From the NCBI RefSeq assembly GCF_031877795.1, contig NC_133935.1, positions 80,555,248 to 80,619,247 on the forward strand: DNA of 64,000 nucleotides, read 5' to 3'. Below the pieces are notes generated by a model. It did not search any database. It saw only the letters and a list, made by a program, of their open reading frames with translations, and was not told where the DNA came from. This document shows positions 33,191 through 47,500 of this stretch, piece by piece; position 1 is the first letter of the stretch; the number at the start of each line of letters is the position of its first letter. The position numbers and the translations under genes were made by a program. Origin of the DNA: Strix aluco. Lineage: Eukaryota; Chordata; Aves; Strigiformes; Strigidae.

Positions 33191-35939
33191 AAAGAAATCC
33201 TTTCTGCTATTTCTTTGTTCTATGTTCCAAGTGTCATTCCAGTCAACATTTTGACCAAAGAGCCCTCAGGAGCCTCACAGAAGCATAGTGATGTTGTTGT
33301 CCTATCATCTTCCAATTTGCTACATTTTTTCTTGATTGTTTCTGGCCATTTCTAGTTCAAAACCACATACAACTCCAACCAAACAATTGTCAACCTTCAC
33401 ATCCACATTAATATTTCAGAAGAAAATTTCTTACGAAATTTGAACAACCTGTTGCTTTGTCTTTGCCAGAGGGATCTGCATGGGTGATGGCTTCTGTTGG
33501 TTCAATCATTACTAAACAGAGGGATGCCTAACTGCTGCATTGTCCAGCATGTATCATGTTTAGCATGACACGTGTTTAGCACGTTCAGTATGAAGTGACC
33601 ATCATGATCACTAACTTTAGCTATCAGCCTGGTTGTCCACAAGTCAGAGAAAAGCTTCCTGGGGGTGTTTGTTGAAGGGAAGCCTCCAGACCAACTCCAA
33701 GCATAAAATATACTAGTGAATGTTGCAGAGCTGAGTGATGGATACAAATATGGGATTGGCATTCATTTGGGTATTCCAGCTATAGGCCCATGAAAAGGCA
33801 GAAGCTGCTCATTCTTTCAGGATCATAACTGTGGAGCTATGAATCAGGAAGTCTCAAATGACAAGTTTGACTTTGCTGCTGGCAAACCCACACCGAGTTC
33901 ACCTACCTTAAGCCTGATGAATGTGGCATTAGGCAAGAATCCAGAACTTCATACCCCCTAGACACCATTTCTGCCTCTCTTGTTTAATTTCTCTTCTTTT
34001 ATTAAGACTCAAACTTTTCCCTGGCTAGCCTAGAACATATTCCAAACTGGCCAGGACATGGATAACATCAGAAGGGTCCTAATGGAGCTGCTACAGGTAC
34101 TTGCCCCAAAGCTCCTTAAAGAACCCTTTACAGCTCTTAGGTTCATGCATATAAGAGTAGGAGTTACTATCAAAACCAAAAAAGCCTCAGGAAGGAAGAA
34201 AAAAATAAAAAGGACTCACTCAAGTATCTGTAGTAATTCACAAAGCACCTTAACATCGCAACAAAGAAGTCCCCTCTAGCCTTCAAACTAACCAACATGT
34301 TCTTTTAATATATCTCAGTAAATTAAAACACTTTCAGTCTAATTCATTAGTTCCTGACCATTAACTTCCAAGCCTTGAATTCCCACTGAACAGGTAAGCA
34401 GCTGCTTTGAAGATTTAACTGGCATGACTCTATCAGAGTACAAGTCACCATTATGTACTCTCAAGTACCCCCTTTCCTCTACCTTCTGTCTAACTTGATC
34501 AGACTGGGACTACTAAATAAACACTACTTGGATGCACTGAGTGAAGGGTCTACATGTGAGGGAGAACTTTTTTACTGTCTGTGATAGAAAGACACAGGGG
34601 GGCACATTCAGGCAACCAGCGGGATGCAGCTTGATGCTTTTTTCCTCCACTGGTAATACCTGCATTCAGCATTTAGCAATCCTGAATACTCATCCAATAT
34701 GTTGTCTCTTGAACCTAGATCATGCTAAGTAAAGTACCTAAGATACAGTGTGTGATCACAGTCAGCAGAGCCTAGCATTATAATGCCACTTGTTAGATGG
34801 TCAACAGTGGTTCCCTAGGCCTTAAAAAACAACTTCCATGTAGACTCACCTATGTTTAATCAACAGGAGTCATCTCAGTCCTATTTTAGAATGCTGCAAG
34901 GTTTTTGCAACACTTTTTTAAAACACCAAGTAATAGGTGCTCTAGCATGTCCCATTTTTGTCCATTCCCATTTATAACACAGTTTCCATGCCAGTGATTA
35001 CAATGTAATACTAATATAAGTAGTTTCAAAAACAAAAGCACATTCGGAATCATCCCTGTTTATCTTCAGAGAGTAAGAGCTGCAAAAATTAATGGATCAA
35101 GGGAGATTAAACACTAGGCTAATTGTTCATTAGGCAACCTAAGACCTATTAAGTGTGCTAATCCATTCAATATTTTTTCTATTTGTTTCCATTATTATCC
35201 TGCTAGAATTCTTTTGCATGTATTCATTCACTTATGTTTATTTTTTAATAAAGGAATCCACTTGAAATGCAGGTCTTAAATCCTATAGTCCTTTCTCAAG
35301 TAAAACTTCCATGACAGCAGTAGCAGAAGGACTTCAAGATGTGACTAGAACTCTCTGTACTCCTCTTTTCCTAAAATTAAACTTAAACTCTTTCAATAAG
35401 ATTAATGTGAATGCATTCTCCATCTGTATCGATTGCAGATACTCTCCATGTTTAATTAAGACATATTATTCTGTAAAATTATACATAGTTCTATGTAATG
35501 TCCTATGAAAGTGGTCTTGATTGTACCTGAAACAAAAGAATTGTTCTAAAATTGATTGCTGATTGCTGACTACTATTATGTATTAATTTTTACATTATTT
35601 TGATGCATAATTGACTATCTGTTTGCCAGGTAAGTAGAGGGCAGAGAGTTATTGATAGCTAGCTTGATTATTAAGTCTTCCAAGTTCCAGAAAGCAATGG
35701 TTTTTTCAGATCAGCTACACATTAATATTGGCTCCCAAAATAACCCATGATGGAAAGTAGACCAGCCATAAAATTATTCACATAGGTATTGCCACAAATA
35801 TGGGAAGATGGGCAACAGGCAAGGTAGCAGTTCCACAGAAATGGATCTAAGGCTACGGAAGGTCAGAAGCAGAGCATGGCTCAACACTGTGGTATCATAT
35901 TGTGAAAAAGGGAAATTTCCTACTTGAGATTAATAAATA
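33191..35939. other. Non-coding stretch, no gene seen
   Basis: Unique sequence. Part of 35060-35240 is AT-rich with TAATT/ATTA-type homeodomain-like words and might be regulatory, but no claim can be supported without alignment. Confidence 0.4.
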
Positions 35940-36355
35940 GGAACATTGTCTGCAAGATATGGAATGTAAACATTATTGTCTACTCAACACTAGTAGGGAC
36001 ACATTTGGAATATGGTGCCCAGCTTTGAGCATTATGTTTTAAGAAGAAATATAAATCACTGAGACAGAGTCCAGAGAATATCAAGAAGAAGAATTACAGG
36101 TGTGAAAAAATAGATTTATCACAGGTAAGTAACGCGCTTAAATTGTCACACAGGTAACGAGACCTCAGGAAAAGCTTTTAATGGTAAGGAGAGTGAAGCA
36201 ACAGAATAAATTGCTGGGAAGTCTAGGAAGTTCCTGTCACCAAAGGTATTTAAAAACAAGCCAGTCAAGACATGAGTTAGGTAAGACATAAGTTGATCCT
36301 GATTTGGGTAAGAGCAAAGGAAGATCAAGATCTTTCAGGGTCCCTTTTGACCCTC
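35940..36355 (+). mobile_element. Ancient CR1/L3-like LINE fragment
   Basis: On the plus strand, 35985-36105 resembles the RT C-terminal block: 'GGGACACATTTGGAATATGG' corresponds to LVRPHLEYG, and 'GAGTCCAGAGAATATCAAG' to the ERVQRR block. From 36180 to 36350 it resembles the tail, with 'TTTAAAAACAAGCCAGTCAA' and 'CAGGGTCCCTTTTGACCCT' at the positions of the usual 'TTCAAGGCCAGG' and 'GGTCCCTTCCAACCC'. It is heavily diverged and the frames are lost. Confidence 0.6.
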
Positions 36356-38329
36356 TTCTTTAAGTGACTTGAACGTCATTCAGGGTTCCTACTCCAGGAT
36401 CTTACATCATAACACTCTGCATTGCAAACATCTACCTTCCGAGGAGGCAGCCTAGACATCTGCCAGCAAAGCAGACCTTCCACCATTCCCTTTCTGAGGT
36501 GAAGCAGAGGCAGTAAAAGCAAAAAGCAACATGCTTCTCTTGAGAATGAGAAAAAGTTGCACAAATTTCAGAAGCAAACAAGGTTGTCCTTCAAGAGAAA
36601 AGTAAGCTCTGCCACGCAGAGGCAGATCATGTGTGTCTGCAGGGAGAGAACGCGTGACAGGTCTCTGCTTAAATCACACACAGACTAGTTATGAGTGTCT
36701 ATTCCATTCCTGCTCTTCTCTAGGAGCAGCAGTATGCTGCATCACTGAGACAGATAGCAGTGTAGTCTGTCATGTAAAGACCGTTAGCAGTCCCACCTCT
36801 TACTGTAGGGAATGTGCAGAAGTGTATGGGTCTACAAAAATGAGCATTAAATGAGCTCTAATATTAGGACAACAGAGAAACAAGAAAGGAAGAAACAGCA
36901 CGACTTGCACCGTCAACTTTAAAGTCCACTCTGCATGTTCATAGGCTTTGATACCCTTAGGTGTAGGCAATACACTATATAAGGTTATAAAGTAATGTAT
37001 GTTTTTTGAATATTTGCATAAGGAAATGAATGCAGTAAATCTACTGATGTCGTCAATGCAGAACTACTGTAACTCTGATGCTTTCTGCACTGCAGTAATG
37101 ATTATGAAACTAGTAGGTATTTTATGTTATTAACTCAAGGCATCATCTTTAATAAATACTCATAAAACACACTGGCAAAAGCATACACTGCAGAAACACA
37201 AGTAGGAAATTTGTGCTATGTTCCCTATCATACACAAATTGCTAATACTGTTATACAGTAATTATTTAATCAAAAGTATACTTAAGGAAAATCTGAAATA
37301 ACTGAGATTTCAGTTGCTAGAAATAAGGGTCCTATCTTCATGTTAATTACTGAAGCAGGTTTAGAGTATATTTTAATAAAAGTATGAGACATTATTGAAA
37401 TTCAAATAACTCCTTGGAGGCTTTATGGCTCATACAAAATGCAAAAAAATTCAGAAAGAAGATTTTTCAAAATTAATAACTTTTTCTTAAAGAGAGATAG
37501 AGAACTATATGTCATCTTCTAAAAGGACATTATGTTTTGTCGTGAGTTTGTGAAAAAATGTATTATTCATATCATTGATAGAAAAGATATTTAGCCTAAA
37601 TTACACTCTTTCTTTTCTACCCTGAAATTTTTCTTCAATTCAAAAACTACTGTATCTTTCATCATTCAAGGCCCCTCTGCACTGACCCTGGAGAATAGTG
37701 AAATATTCCTTTTAACCATCCTAAATCTGGTGGACAATAAAAAGGTATTGATTTTTCATATAGTATAAATAGTTCACAAATATATAAAAATCTAATTCAG
37801 GATTCAGTGGATCAAATCCTAGAGTGATAAATTAGGAACAAAGTCAACAGAGCTGCTCTATGTTACACCAACTGGCAATGCTGTTCAATTTGTCAGGTGT
37901 ACTGCACTTCAATCATTTAAGAGCTTCAAGAGATCAATGAGATCTGCAGTTTCAAGTTTTCAAATGTCAGCCTGCTTGCTTCCCATACTCTTACTCAAGC
38001 AGTAGAGAGGGTTTTGCAGCAAAATCCTTGCATGACAATAGAGTATTACCTTCAAACATGCTCACTAGCCTGCCTAACTGAGATTGGATACTGCACTCTG
38101 ACTCTGAGCTTGGACGTCACCAGTGGGAAGCTGCCGAGGAGTTGATGGCATGAGAACGCGAGTCATGAACATGTTATCCCAGTCCCCCAACTAGTGTAAA
38201 TCTGTGTAACTGCACTGTTACAAGCTCCAAGGACAGAGACAGCTTGTAAATATGAGAAATATAGTGGTTGTGCAACATAAATAACAATGGGAGAGACTAT
38301 TCAGCCTATCTCCCATCCCAAAGCAGAGT
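36356..38329. other. Non-coding stretch, no gene seen
   Basis: AT-rich unique sequence. A POU-type octamer ATTTGCAT is at 37012-37019 within complex non-repetitive sequence. Confidence 0.4.
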
Positions 38330-38530
38330 CAGGAGTATTGTGTCACTTCTGAAAAAAGATTTTTTTCTTGAAAACTTATGGTGGAGACTCCACAACTCTC
38401 CCAGGCAGCATGTCCCTGTGCCTCATTACCTTTATGATGAGAACATTCTCCCTAGTATCTAGCCAAAACATTTATTTTTTCAGTTTAAGTTCATTTCTGC
38501 TTTAGCTAATGACCACAGCCAAAGTTATCC
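38330..38530 (-). mobile_element. Old CR1 3' fragment
   Basis: Read on the minus strand it contains the sequence 'GTAATGAGGCACAGGGACA', then 'CTGCCTGGGAGAGTTGTGG' and 'AGTCTCCACC'. These align with the CR1 block around 'GGTGGTGAGGCACTGGCACAGGTTGCCCAG'. The preceding 'TTAAACTGAAAA' matches the conserved upstream block. It is truncated at both ends and diverged. Confidence 0.6.
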
Positions 38531-41500
38531 TTTCACCCCAATTAATTTCTCACCTCCTGAACTTGATGCAGCTTTGCTTAAAATCAGACTGATCACATCT
38601 GTGATGAACCTGAGACTGCTGAAGGTATCTGGAAAGCTGTGAGTCTCAAACCAGTCTGTCTATGATTTCTGTAGCTTTCTGAGACTGGCCCACTTCTCAG
38701 TCTGAGACAGCTTCCAGTCTGGTGAACTGGCCATCAAGCCATGAAACATTCACTGCCACTGGAAAGACTCAAAATAATGCTTGTGGAACAACCAGACTCC
38801 TAAGATTGGGTTTTTTCTTTTCTCACCTATTACAGGGACATTCTGTTATGGTTTTTAGCATAAGAAATAGAAAGCAAGACATGTTTTACACTGTTTGTGT
38901 AATTAGTGTGGGATCATCAGTGCAATGATGCTTCCTTTCTAAGTTGTAGAACCAAATAATCTTACGCTCCTTAGTGAGATGACAAACTTCAACCCATGTA
39001 TTAAGGGTTTTTTAAATGGCATCAGTTTCTTGTTGCACTACAGTTCCAACTAAAGATTAACATGATTCATTGTTATCTCTTATGCTCATTAGAGAAAATA
39101 TTTAGATTCTGTTAGAGTAAAGGAGTCACTGATTGCTCAAGAAAATAATACCAATTTGAAAAGAACATAGAGTGTAAGTAAAAGAAAGAGCTATTGCTGG
39201 TGAAAAGTGGTTGATGAAAAAGGTATTGAGAATGGCAGAAATGGCTATTTTTCTCTAATAATTTTTTATCTATCAGTTGACTATTCTGCTATGATCAAAA
39301 ACCTCTCAGGCTGACTCAAACGGTTTAAGAGTCACTGTGCTTCTTAGGTTGATTATTGAAAAGAAAAAAATCAGTTCAAAACCTTCCGTGAGTAAACATC
39401 TACTGCTAACATTTCATCCTCTTTGATCATTGTTCTTCACTATGTCTTAGTCTTCTCTAGCAAAGCTACATGGAGGCAGCAGCCTTGGCTAAATCTCAGG
39501 CTGATGGGTATTTCTTCACTGAGGAGATTCACTACAGTATTTTCCTGGACGGTGCTCAGTCTCCACTTGGTGTCAGGGCCATTTCGCTTCCTTTCTGATG
39601 AGAGGGAGGGAAGGACCTTTGCACTGTCTGGTGGCCAGAGGCATGTGCAGACTTTTCCATGCCTGTTGTCCTCATTGCTGACTATCAGCCATTCTCTAGG
39701 GCCTGAAGTTTTTCCTCTGTCTAATCTTCCTATTTCACTGCAGAACCCAGGCACGCAGCTTAATAACATCCTTCAGATGCTTCTAAGCCACTTTCCTCCC
39801 TGAAATTTTCTAAAAGTCTCCAGACTATGGACAGATTGTCTACCAAGTTCCTTTCTGCCTCCTGCCTCTTCAGAAGCTGGTTCTCTCTAACACCCATGCT
39901 GACTTCTCCAGAGTGACAGCAGAGAATACCTGAAAATACAAAATAGGCTTATTTTCTCAGGTCAGATACATTCCTCTGGAGTAAAACTACAACGCATTGG
40001 AAGATCTTTGGGCCTGTAGAGAGTACAATATGATCTGGATCTGTTCCTGGCACGTAGGCAGTTGCCTCCTCGCTCTTGCCCACAAGCCTCCCGCTGTCTG
40101 TAGTGCTGGGAACTTTGTGCCCCAAGCCCTTGGGGTCATGTGTGACTCCAGCCCAACCAAGTGTGTGGAGAGCAACTGTAAAGGCTCAGCTGGTTGCACA
40201 ACTATGCTAATTGTTTTGCCTTTAGGTCTGAACTTCATATCATTTAGTCTTCCTGCAAACTCCTTGCAGTTAACCAAATAGTTGCATTTTATCTCAGACA
40301 CTCAGACTTACATCACATAAAAACTTTTTCTAAGCAAGCAAGTAGTCCTTTCCACTTCAGATCAATTACATATATTTATATTGAATCCTTCTGCTTGTAA
40401 TTAATACCAACAGTGAAGGTAAAATTTAAACTGCCTTGACTCCCACTCAGATGTCTGGAAGAACAAGAGTCTCTCTCCACGGCCCCTTCTGTGAGATAAT
40501 CTCCCTTTCACCAGGTCAGGAGGAGCTTGTGGACTTTGGGGCAGGGGTGGGAAGGGAGTATCTGCAGTGATCTGTTGCACTTTTCCCCACTTCTGTAACT
40601 ACCCAGAAATTGGGACTTCTTTCAATAATTTCACTCCAAAACTTCATTCTTTATTCAAATCAAGGAAAAGAAGCATCTGAGGGCAGGATTTATCTCAGCA
40701 GACATAGCGTGAAGACAGAGGCAGCCACAGTGTGCAGGTCTACATCTTTGGAAAATCATATTTCTTGGTAAAAAGAAGAATTACACTTTTAAGGAGTGAT
40801 TCAACTGATCTGTTTTAGACATCTCCTATAGGAAGAGAGGAATTTGGCTTTTCTATAAACTAATTATAAAGGGACCTTCGAATCACATGTAGGAACATAT
40901 AATCTGGCTGTTTGGTTAAAAGAATCTCACCTAAATGTCTAGGGTAGGATTCCAGCAGACCTGCCTCAGCTTTATCTGTGTTTCTCGCATGATTGAAATT
41001 TTAGTCATATTTTTAGTCAGAGCCTGCTCTGTGACTGACCTCAAACAAAATGCCATGTCAGCGAGAGCAGAAAACCTGGTGCTGCTGTTTTTTCTCTGGT
41101 CTTTGCCAGGTTGTCCTCCCTCATTTATTTCCACAAGAGTCTGTTCTGCATCTCTTCCAAAAATGAAATCTCTCTGCAACACAAGATCCTCAGTAGGAGG
41201 AACACAAAATGTGTCTGAGACCCTAAGATACCATCTTTATTATTTGGAGAGTTTATCTTGCAAAGTGAATTTTCTCTCCCAGAATTTAGAGTTTGCCTTT
41301 CCCCTGAGATTTTACTTTTTTACCACATGCGAAAGCCACAGTTTACTTATGCTGCCTGGGATTTTTTGCCATCTGAAACTTTAAGAGATGCAAATTTTTT
41401 TTAAAACTTGTCATCAAAGGGCATTACTAAAAGGATCATTTTATATATGCATTGTTATTCCTATGCTTCCTTAAGTGTACACTGATGACCTCTGTCAGAG

Positions 41501-44500
41501 ACTGAATAGTGACAGACATGGGCTACAGAGGCCTTTGTTTTAACTTAGTCCAAAGGTTCTTAAATTCTTAGTGCTTAACTGCTAGACTTGAAGTGGGAAT
41601 TAATACAGGGAAGTCCTTTTGCTTGCTTTATATGAGAGATCAAGCTGGAAGGTCATTATGGCTCCTATGCCTTTAAAGTCAGTAGATCTGTGAATTAACT
41701 ACTCATAATCTTCAGGAATACCAGATTAAAACTGTGCTAAACTGAGGAAATAAAATATTATTAGAAAACCTGGCAAGCATTCAAGTCTAGGCTCTCTGTT
41801 CATCTTGATCTTGTTGATTTGAAAGATTTGCGTTTCAGACCGTTCTGAAAATACTAAGTTATTCTTCCAGTCATCTCACAGTGTCAACAGTCTGGTCCAA
41901 TATTAAAGTATGCAAATATGCAAACTCTTCCCAGTTTATATACCATGCATATGTGATAAGTTTCATCTTGGTTATAATATGGACTGAACCAATAATTTCC
42001 TAAGCCAAAATCTTAACATTCTTAAACTAAAACACTGCTTCCTGTTCATAAAGCTGAATTAGGCTCATAGCTTCTGTAGTTTGAGTGTGGAGGAGGTTAC
42101 ACTGTACAAATTAAAGCAAATACACTTCCTTCCAAGTGATGCTGTCAAAAAGTGACTTCTGCTAGACTCAAGTTTTTTGTGTAGAGGCGTTTGCAACATC
42201 ATAAATATCTGCTCTTCCTCCTCAAGAGTTCCTGAGACCTCAGGTCCCCTGATTTCCTTTTTGAGCACAGATTCCCTGACAGGGTTCACCAGAGTTTAGT
42301 TTAGTTTAAATTCAGTGACTGGTGGGTTGAGTTCTTTCTTTTCTTTCTCTAGCCTTTGCTGTCTTCTGTTAAAAGCTGTCATGCATTTGAAGCTCTTTGA
42401 TAAAAGGCTGGACTTTGCCCCTTCTGCATAAAACAGCACGAATCCGAGTCTTATAGCCCCCAGGAGTGGATTCTCATGATTTCCCTTATGTACTCCTTTC
42501 TCTTCCTCAAAGCTACCTTTTATTCCTCCTCCCCTGCTGCACTTTACAGTGTCTCTCATTCTGAGTTGACTCAACTAGAGCTAGGGGAAGTCTTTCCTGG
42601 GGCTGTCAAAGCTTCCTGGAGATTCCCATGTACCCTAATCTTGCAAAGATTTCTCCACCTGCTTGATTTTCTCCTAAGTCAGCTGACTTTAAATCCCTAA
42701 AGACAGGACTATTAACAGGATCAGGACAAGGCCATTACAATATCCATCATCTGTTAGATGGATCCTCACCATAGTCAGAAATAGAATCTGGTATGATTTG
42801 GGTTAATATGGTTCATTCGTTTACATATTCAAATTGTCTTACTTATTAGTTCAACACGGTCCTGACTTTGAGTGGCATAACCAGGTAACAGCAACAATTA
42901 CAAGTACATTCCCCTGCTGAAACTCAAGAGGATGCACCATCTGCATCACTCAGTCTTTATAACCTGAGTTGTATTTATGCTTTGAGTTTATGGATTTGGG
43001 AAAATTTTTTCCCTTTTCACCACTTTATGTTCTATCCTTGTATCAAGGCTCTATAATCATGCACACACACACCCTTCCATCAATATCTGTTGATATGGCA
43101 GAGGCCTAATTACATGACAGGCAGTCACTGGACCTACACAGGGACTGCACGTAGCCCTGCCCTACTAGTACTGGTCTCCAGTACTGACCTACCAGGATGA
43201 TGCTGTCGCACTAGTGATTTTGATGATTTGGTTTTCCTTCTCTAGGACTGCATTAGAAAAATTGGAATTTAGTATTACATATTCCTGCTGTGTTTAGGAA
43301 TGTTTATTTTTTGCTAATGTCTTTACAGCTGCAAATGTCTCTCCAGCATGAAATTGAAGGATCTCCACTGATTTTCACTGAATAACTTTTGAGTTACAAC
43401 ACCATAAACATCAGGCAAGCAGACCAAGTTAACCTGTTGTAGCATTTGAATTTGCAAATCCACCAGCACTAACTTTCTTGTGGTTATAGATGTAGCTAAA
43501 TAGGCTAAGGAGGCTGTTTTCACAGATAAACCTTTGTTTGTGTCTCATCAGCCTGTGTATTTACTGCTTAAGTCAGTCAAAAAATACTTACAGAACAAGG
43601 AAATAACTCTCCTTATGACTCATGTATTACTAGGTCCAAACTGTTCTTAAACTGCTTCAGTCCAGAGTTAACATATTTTTAAAATAAATCCCAGCTGTCA
43701 ATGGATGACTAGAGGCACAGAACTCATGTCTAAAAATTATTCAGTTCTAATGTCATGTCATGTTAAAGAAAAACTGTGGTATTAGGCTAGACATTTCATA
43801 ACACTGGACATCTGTCTTTAACAAATAAATATGTAATATTCAAGCAAAAGAGTCCTAGGAGAATATTAAGAATGCTACCAATTTTTTTTAAAAAGAGAAG
43901 AGCATAATGAATTGAAAGAGTTAAGGCCATGTTTTCCACAAATACAGATGAACAAGCAGCTAAAGATTATTAAGATGGTATCAAAGACGATAATTTTATA
44001 AAGTTTTATCTGTAGCTTGTATCATACATCTGAGCTCTGTGATTTCAATGCCCCCCACTATGATTTACCCAAAGATACGTATTTTACCTAACTGTTCCCG
44101 CAGATCATGGGTTTTATCTGGCCAATTAACAGCCTTTTTCCTGGATGATTTTTTAGTTTGGTTTGGTTCCATTCTGAGAGTTGAGAAATGCCGCAGATAT
44201 TAAGCAGAGCAGACAACCTTTGATCTCCAAGCCACCTGCTAATTCTCCATTGGATATTCAACATACATTCCTTGCACAGACCTGCCACAGAAACAAACAG
44301 CAGCTCAACGTGCAGCAAGTGAGGAATACAGACAATGCTGAGGAGAAAGCATTTTCTATTTCTGTGGGCTATTTTTAGCTCACAGGCTGTTATTCCACTG
44401 AGTAAACTCAAGTCAGGTAAAAGAAAATGCACTTTGCAGTCTTATCTGCATAGAGCTCTGGATCAGTTGGAATTCTCAATACCTTTAATGTGCTCATATT

Positions 44501-47500
44501 TTTAACACTTGGCTGGCGATGTTGTGTCTGGCAGATTGCTGTGACAAACCCAGCAGAACTTCTTCTAGAGATCAGTCATCCCGATGTATAATAAAATACC
44601 CCCAAAATTTACATTGTGCTAAAATAGATGCCATGATCATCTAAAAACAGCTGGCTAGCAACTTGCAGAGAGCCATGCTACATTTATATTGTTGCAATAA
44701 AAATGTCAGTCAGCACTTTCCCCTTCCTAATTGTCTCTTGCTGGCCTCCTGGCTTCTCTCCCCTGTCATCAAGGGTGATGATAAGATTTCAGGTCTCCCA
44801 TTTCTCAGAGCAAAGGGCCATGACTCACATACCACATTGGAGATGTAGGCCACAGTCTAAATCTCCAATTCCCAGTGATCAGTTTAGCAAGTCTGACTTC
44901 AGTTCAGCACTTTCTGTACTACTTTCTTTGGGCAATGACAGTGTCATTGGTTTTGACAGTGTCAGTGACTGTTGCCATCTAGCTTCTCTGCATTTCATTC
45001 TTTCTTGATACAAGTGTAGGTAAGTCCTCCCATTAACCACATTTTTAAAAAAGCCCACATGAATCTTGATACCTTTTCTCTTGTGTCAAGTTCAAAAATA
45101 TTCCTTTTTTACTAGCGGTTTTCACTCTTTTTCTCATTGCTAAACCTTTCCTTTCTCTCTATATGGATGCAGATTCTTCTGTAAATGTATTGTTATTAGG
45201 GTTGCTTTTCTCAGAAAAGTGGAAAAGCATGAATGTTGGGAAATTAATCCTGGACCCACGCAGATTCACAAACCACAGGTTGAAAACTGCAATTTTACTG
45301 TTATTGGAAAATAGCATTTTAAAAAAGCCAAAATCCTTACCTTAAAAGCAGTCTCTGGGCTACCAGATCACACACTTAAAAACAGTGTTTCAGACAGATT
45401 TCTGGCTAAGGCTTTGGAAGAACAGACAATTATATGCATTAAATCTTTCTTCACCTAAGTGCTTTCTTCTACATTATCCCACTGAAGTGGGGTTTTGCAC
45501 TCTTGGCTCCCTAGGAACGCACCTCTAACTCAAGGATTTACCCAATTCATCTTTATGCTATCATTTCAAAGAACAACATCAGTGCTATTTATGCTGAAAT
45601 ATGATAGTAGAAACATATCTCACCATGATGACAAACCCTACCTGTGTTCTTAGTTTTCCCGTCACCCTGGCAACTACATCTCCACAGTGCCTGTGTCCCG
45701 ACACATAAGGTATTCTGCTTCTGATTGCTGGGTGGGATGTTCTACACATTTGTCCAGTTGATGCTCCAGAGATGGTGTCCAGCTCTCATTCTTTCAGTTC
45801 ATTACTGGACAAAGTGAAACAGATTTCCCTTTTCGTACCAGTGTGACTTCTTGTCACCACTTTTCAACCTGTTAAAGCAGAAAAACAGACTGGTCATGAT
45901 AGGGCAAGGCTTCTCAGGTTTCTTTGCCTTCTTGAAGATTTGTGGTAGCTATTCTCAAACCCGTCTGTGATATTAGCTCACACAAGTAGCTTCCCCTCTA
46001 GGCTCACTCAGGAACACAAAATGTTTACAAAGATGATATATAGGTTGTTGAGCATCCTGAGCATCTGGTACAACTGTGTATCTCTGCTTCCAACACCTCA
46101 CATCTGGCAGAGACTTTCCAGTGCATCTAGCAAAATCCATGAACTGCCTCTGTGTTATTAAACTAAAAGAAATGGCCTTACCTCTTTTCCAGAATATCAG
46201 AAACCACAGATAGTTCTGCTAATCCTAGTCATGCCATAGTGACATTAGGCCTTTTTTTTTTTAAATGTCTTCGAGAGGGAGAAAGCTCCCAAGTGTAGCT
46301 GTTGGAAGGGTTAGACATCCTGTCTATGTAAGACTAGATTAATTAGTTTCCTCCAGTTAAGGGTGAGCCAGTGTCTTCAGCTCCTCTCTTTTTAAGCATT
46401 TTTCCTGGGTTGGGATGAATCTGTCTCCCTTGAGGTCTCTGCCTCTCTGGACTGACGAGAGAGGGAGCTCTGTTGATATACATGGCTAGGCTCCAGTCCT
46501 TTCAATGATTAAAATTAAATAGGATTAAATTTACCCATTTTGCTTATTTTTTTCACCTATTGTAACAACTGGGAATAATTTGCCTAACCTTTCTTCTCAG
46601 TAGCAGTTTGGAGACATTAATTTTTTATCACTTTTAAGTTTCAGATTTTTTTGTGCCAACTATGATGTATATTACCAGTGGAAATATTATGATATAGTAG
46701 GGGCTTCACCACATGCTTCAGTTGTTTTTATACCCATTATTGCTGTGCCATCTTAATGTAATTTTCCACAGACTCCCATGTTATTAACCTGCATTCATCA
46801 TTTATATCCTTCTCCCGAGGCTTGTTGTAAGACTCTATAGAAGAAGATAAACAAATTACAGATACAGGAATTAATTGTTGCCTCATTGGAGCACCCCAAT
46901 CAAGGGATTTTAGGAATGTTGGTTGGAGTGAAGCAGCCCATAGGCCATGCTGATGTGAATGGTGGGAAGAAGGGTTGAACAGAACTGAAGAAAATTATAA
47001 GCAACAAAACATACAGATTAGGGAAGATATGAAAATGAAAATCAGGGAAAGTGATAAAATGACTGTCGATCTCCAAGGAATGAGGTTTTGCAAGCTAGAT
47101 GTTAAATACTCCTTCCAGCAATGTTTGCTCCCTGTTGCTCACACAGCCTTTTCTACAAGCCATGCATCTCTGCTGAGCTCTTTAGGCAGCTCTTCCTCTT
47201 CTTTCTCTTTATTTCCCTGCCCACTCAGCATCAGGCATAGAAGTCCCTGCTCCCTCTGAAGGAAGAAGAGTCAAAGTGGCTCAACTCTGCCTGGCAGACC
47301 CTTGCTGGGCCCCAGTCCCAGCCCCATCTCCACTCCAGGACAACTGCCCAAGGCTTGGCAGCACAGCCCTGGAGGAGGGCAGTGTGAGCATGGGGAAAAG
47401 GAAGAAGGACCACAGTGCCGAAAAGGAAGATGGTGTTAAAACAACAGTAGAGAGAGGAGTCAGGAAGGACAGAAGGGCAAAGTGAGTTCACAGAAATGTC

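Noticed and set aside
43061-43071. (CA) run as an informative microsatellite
   Set aside because: Too short to be notable.
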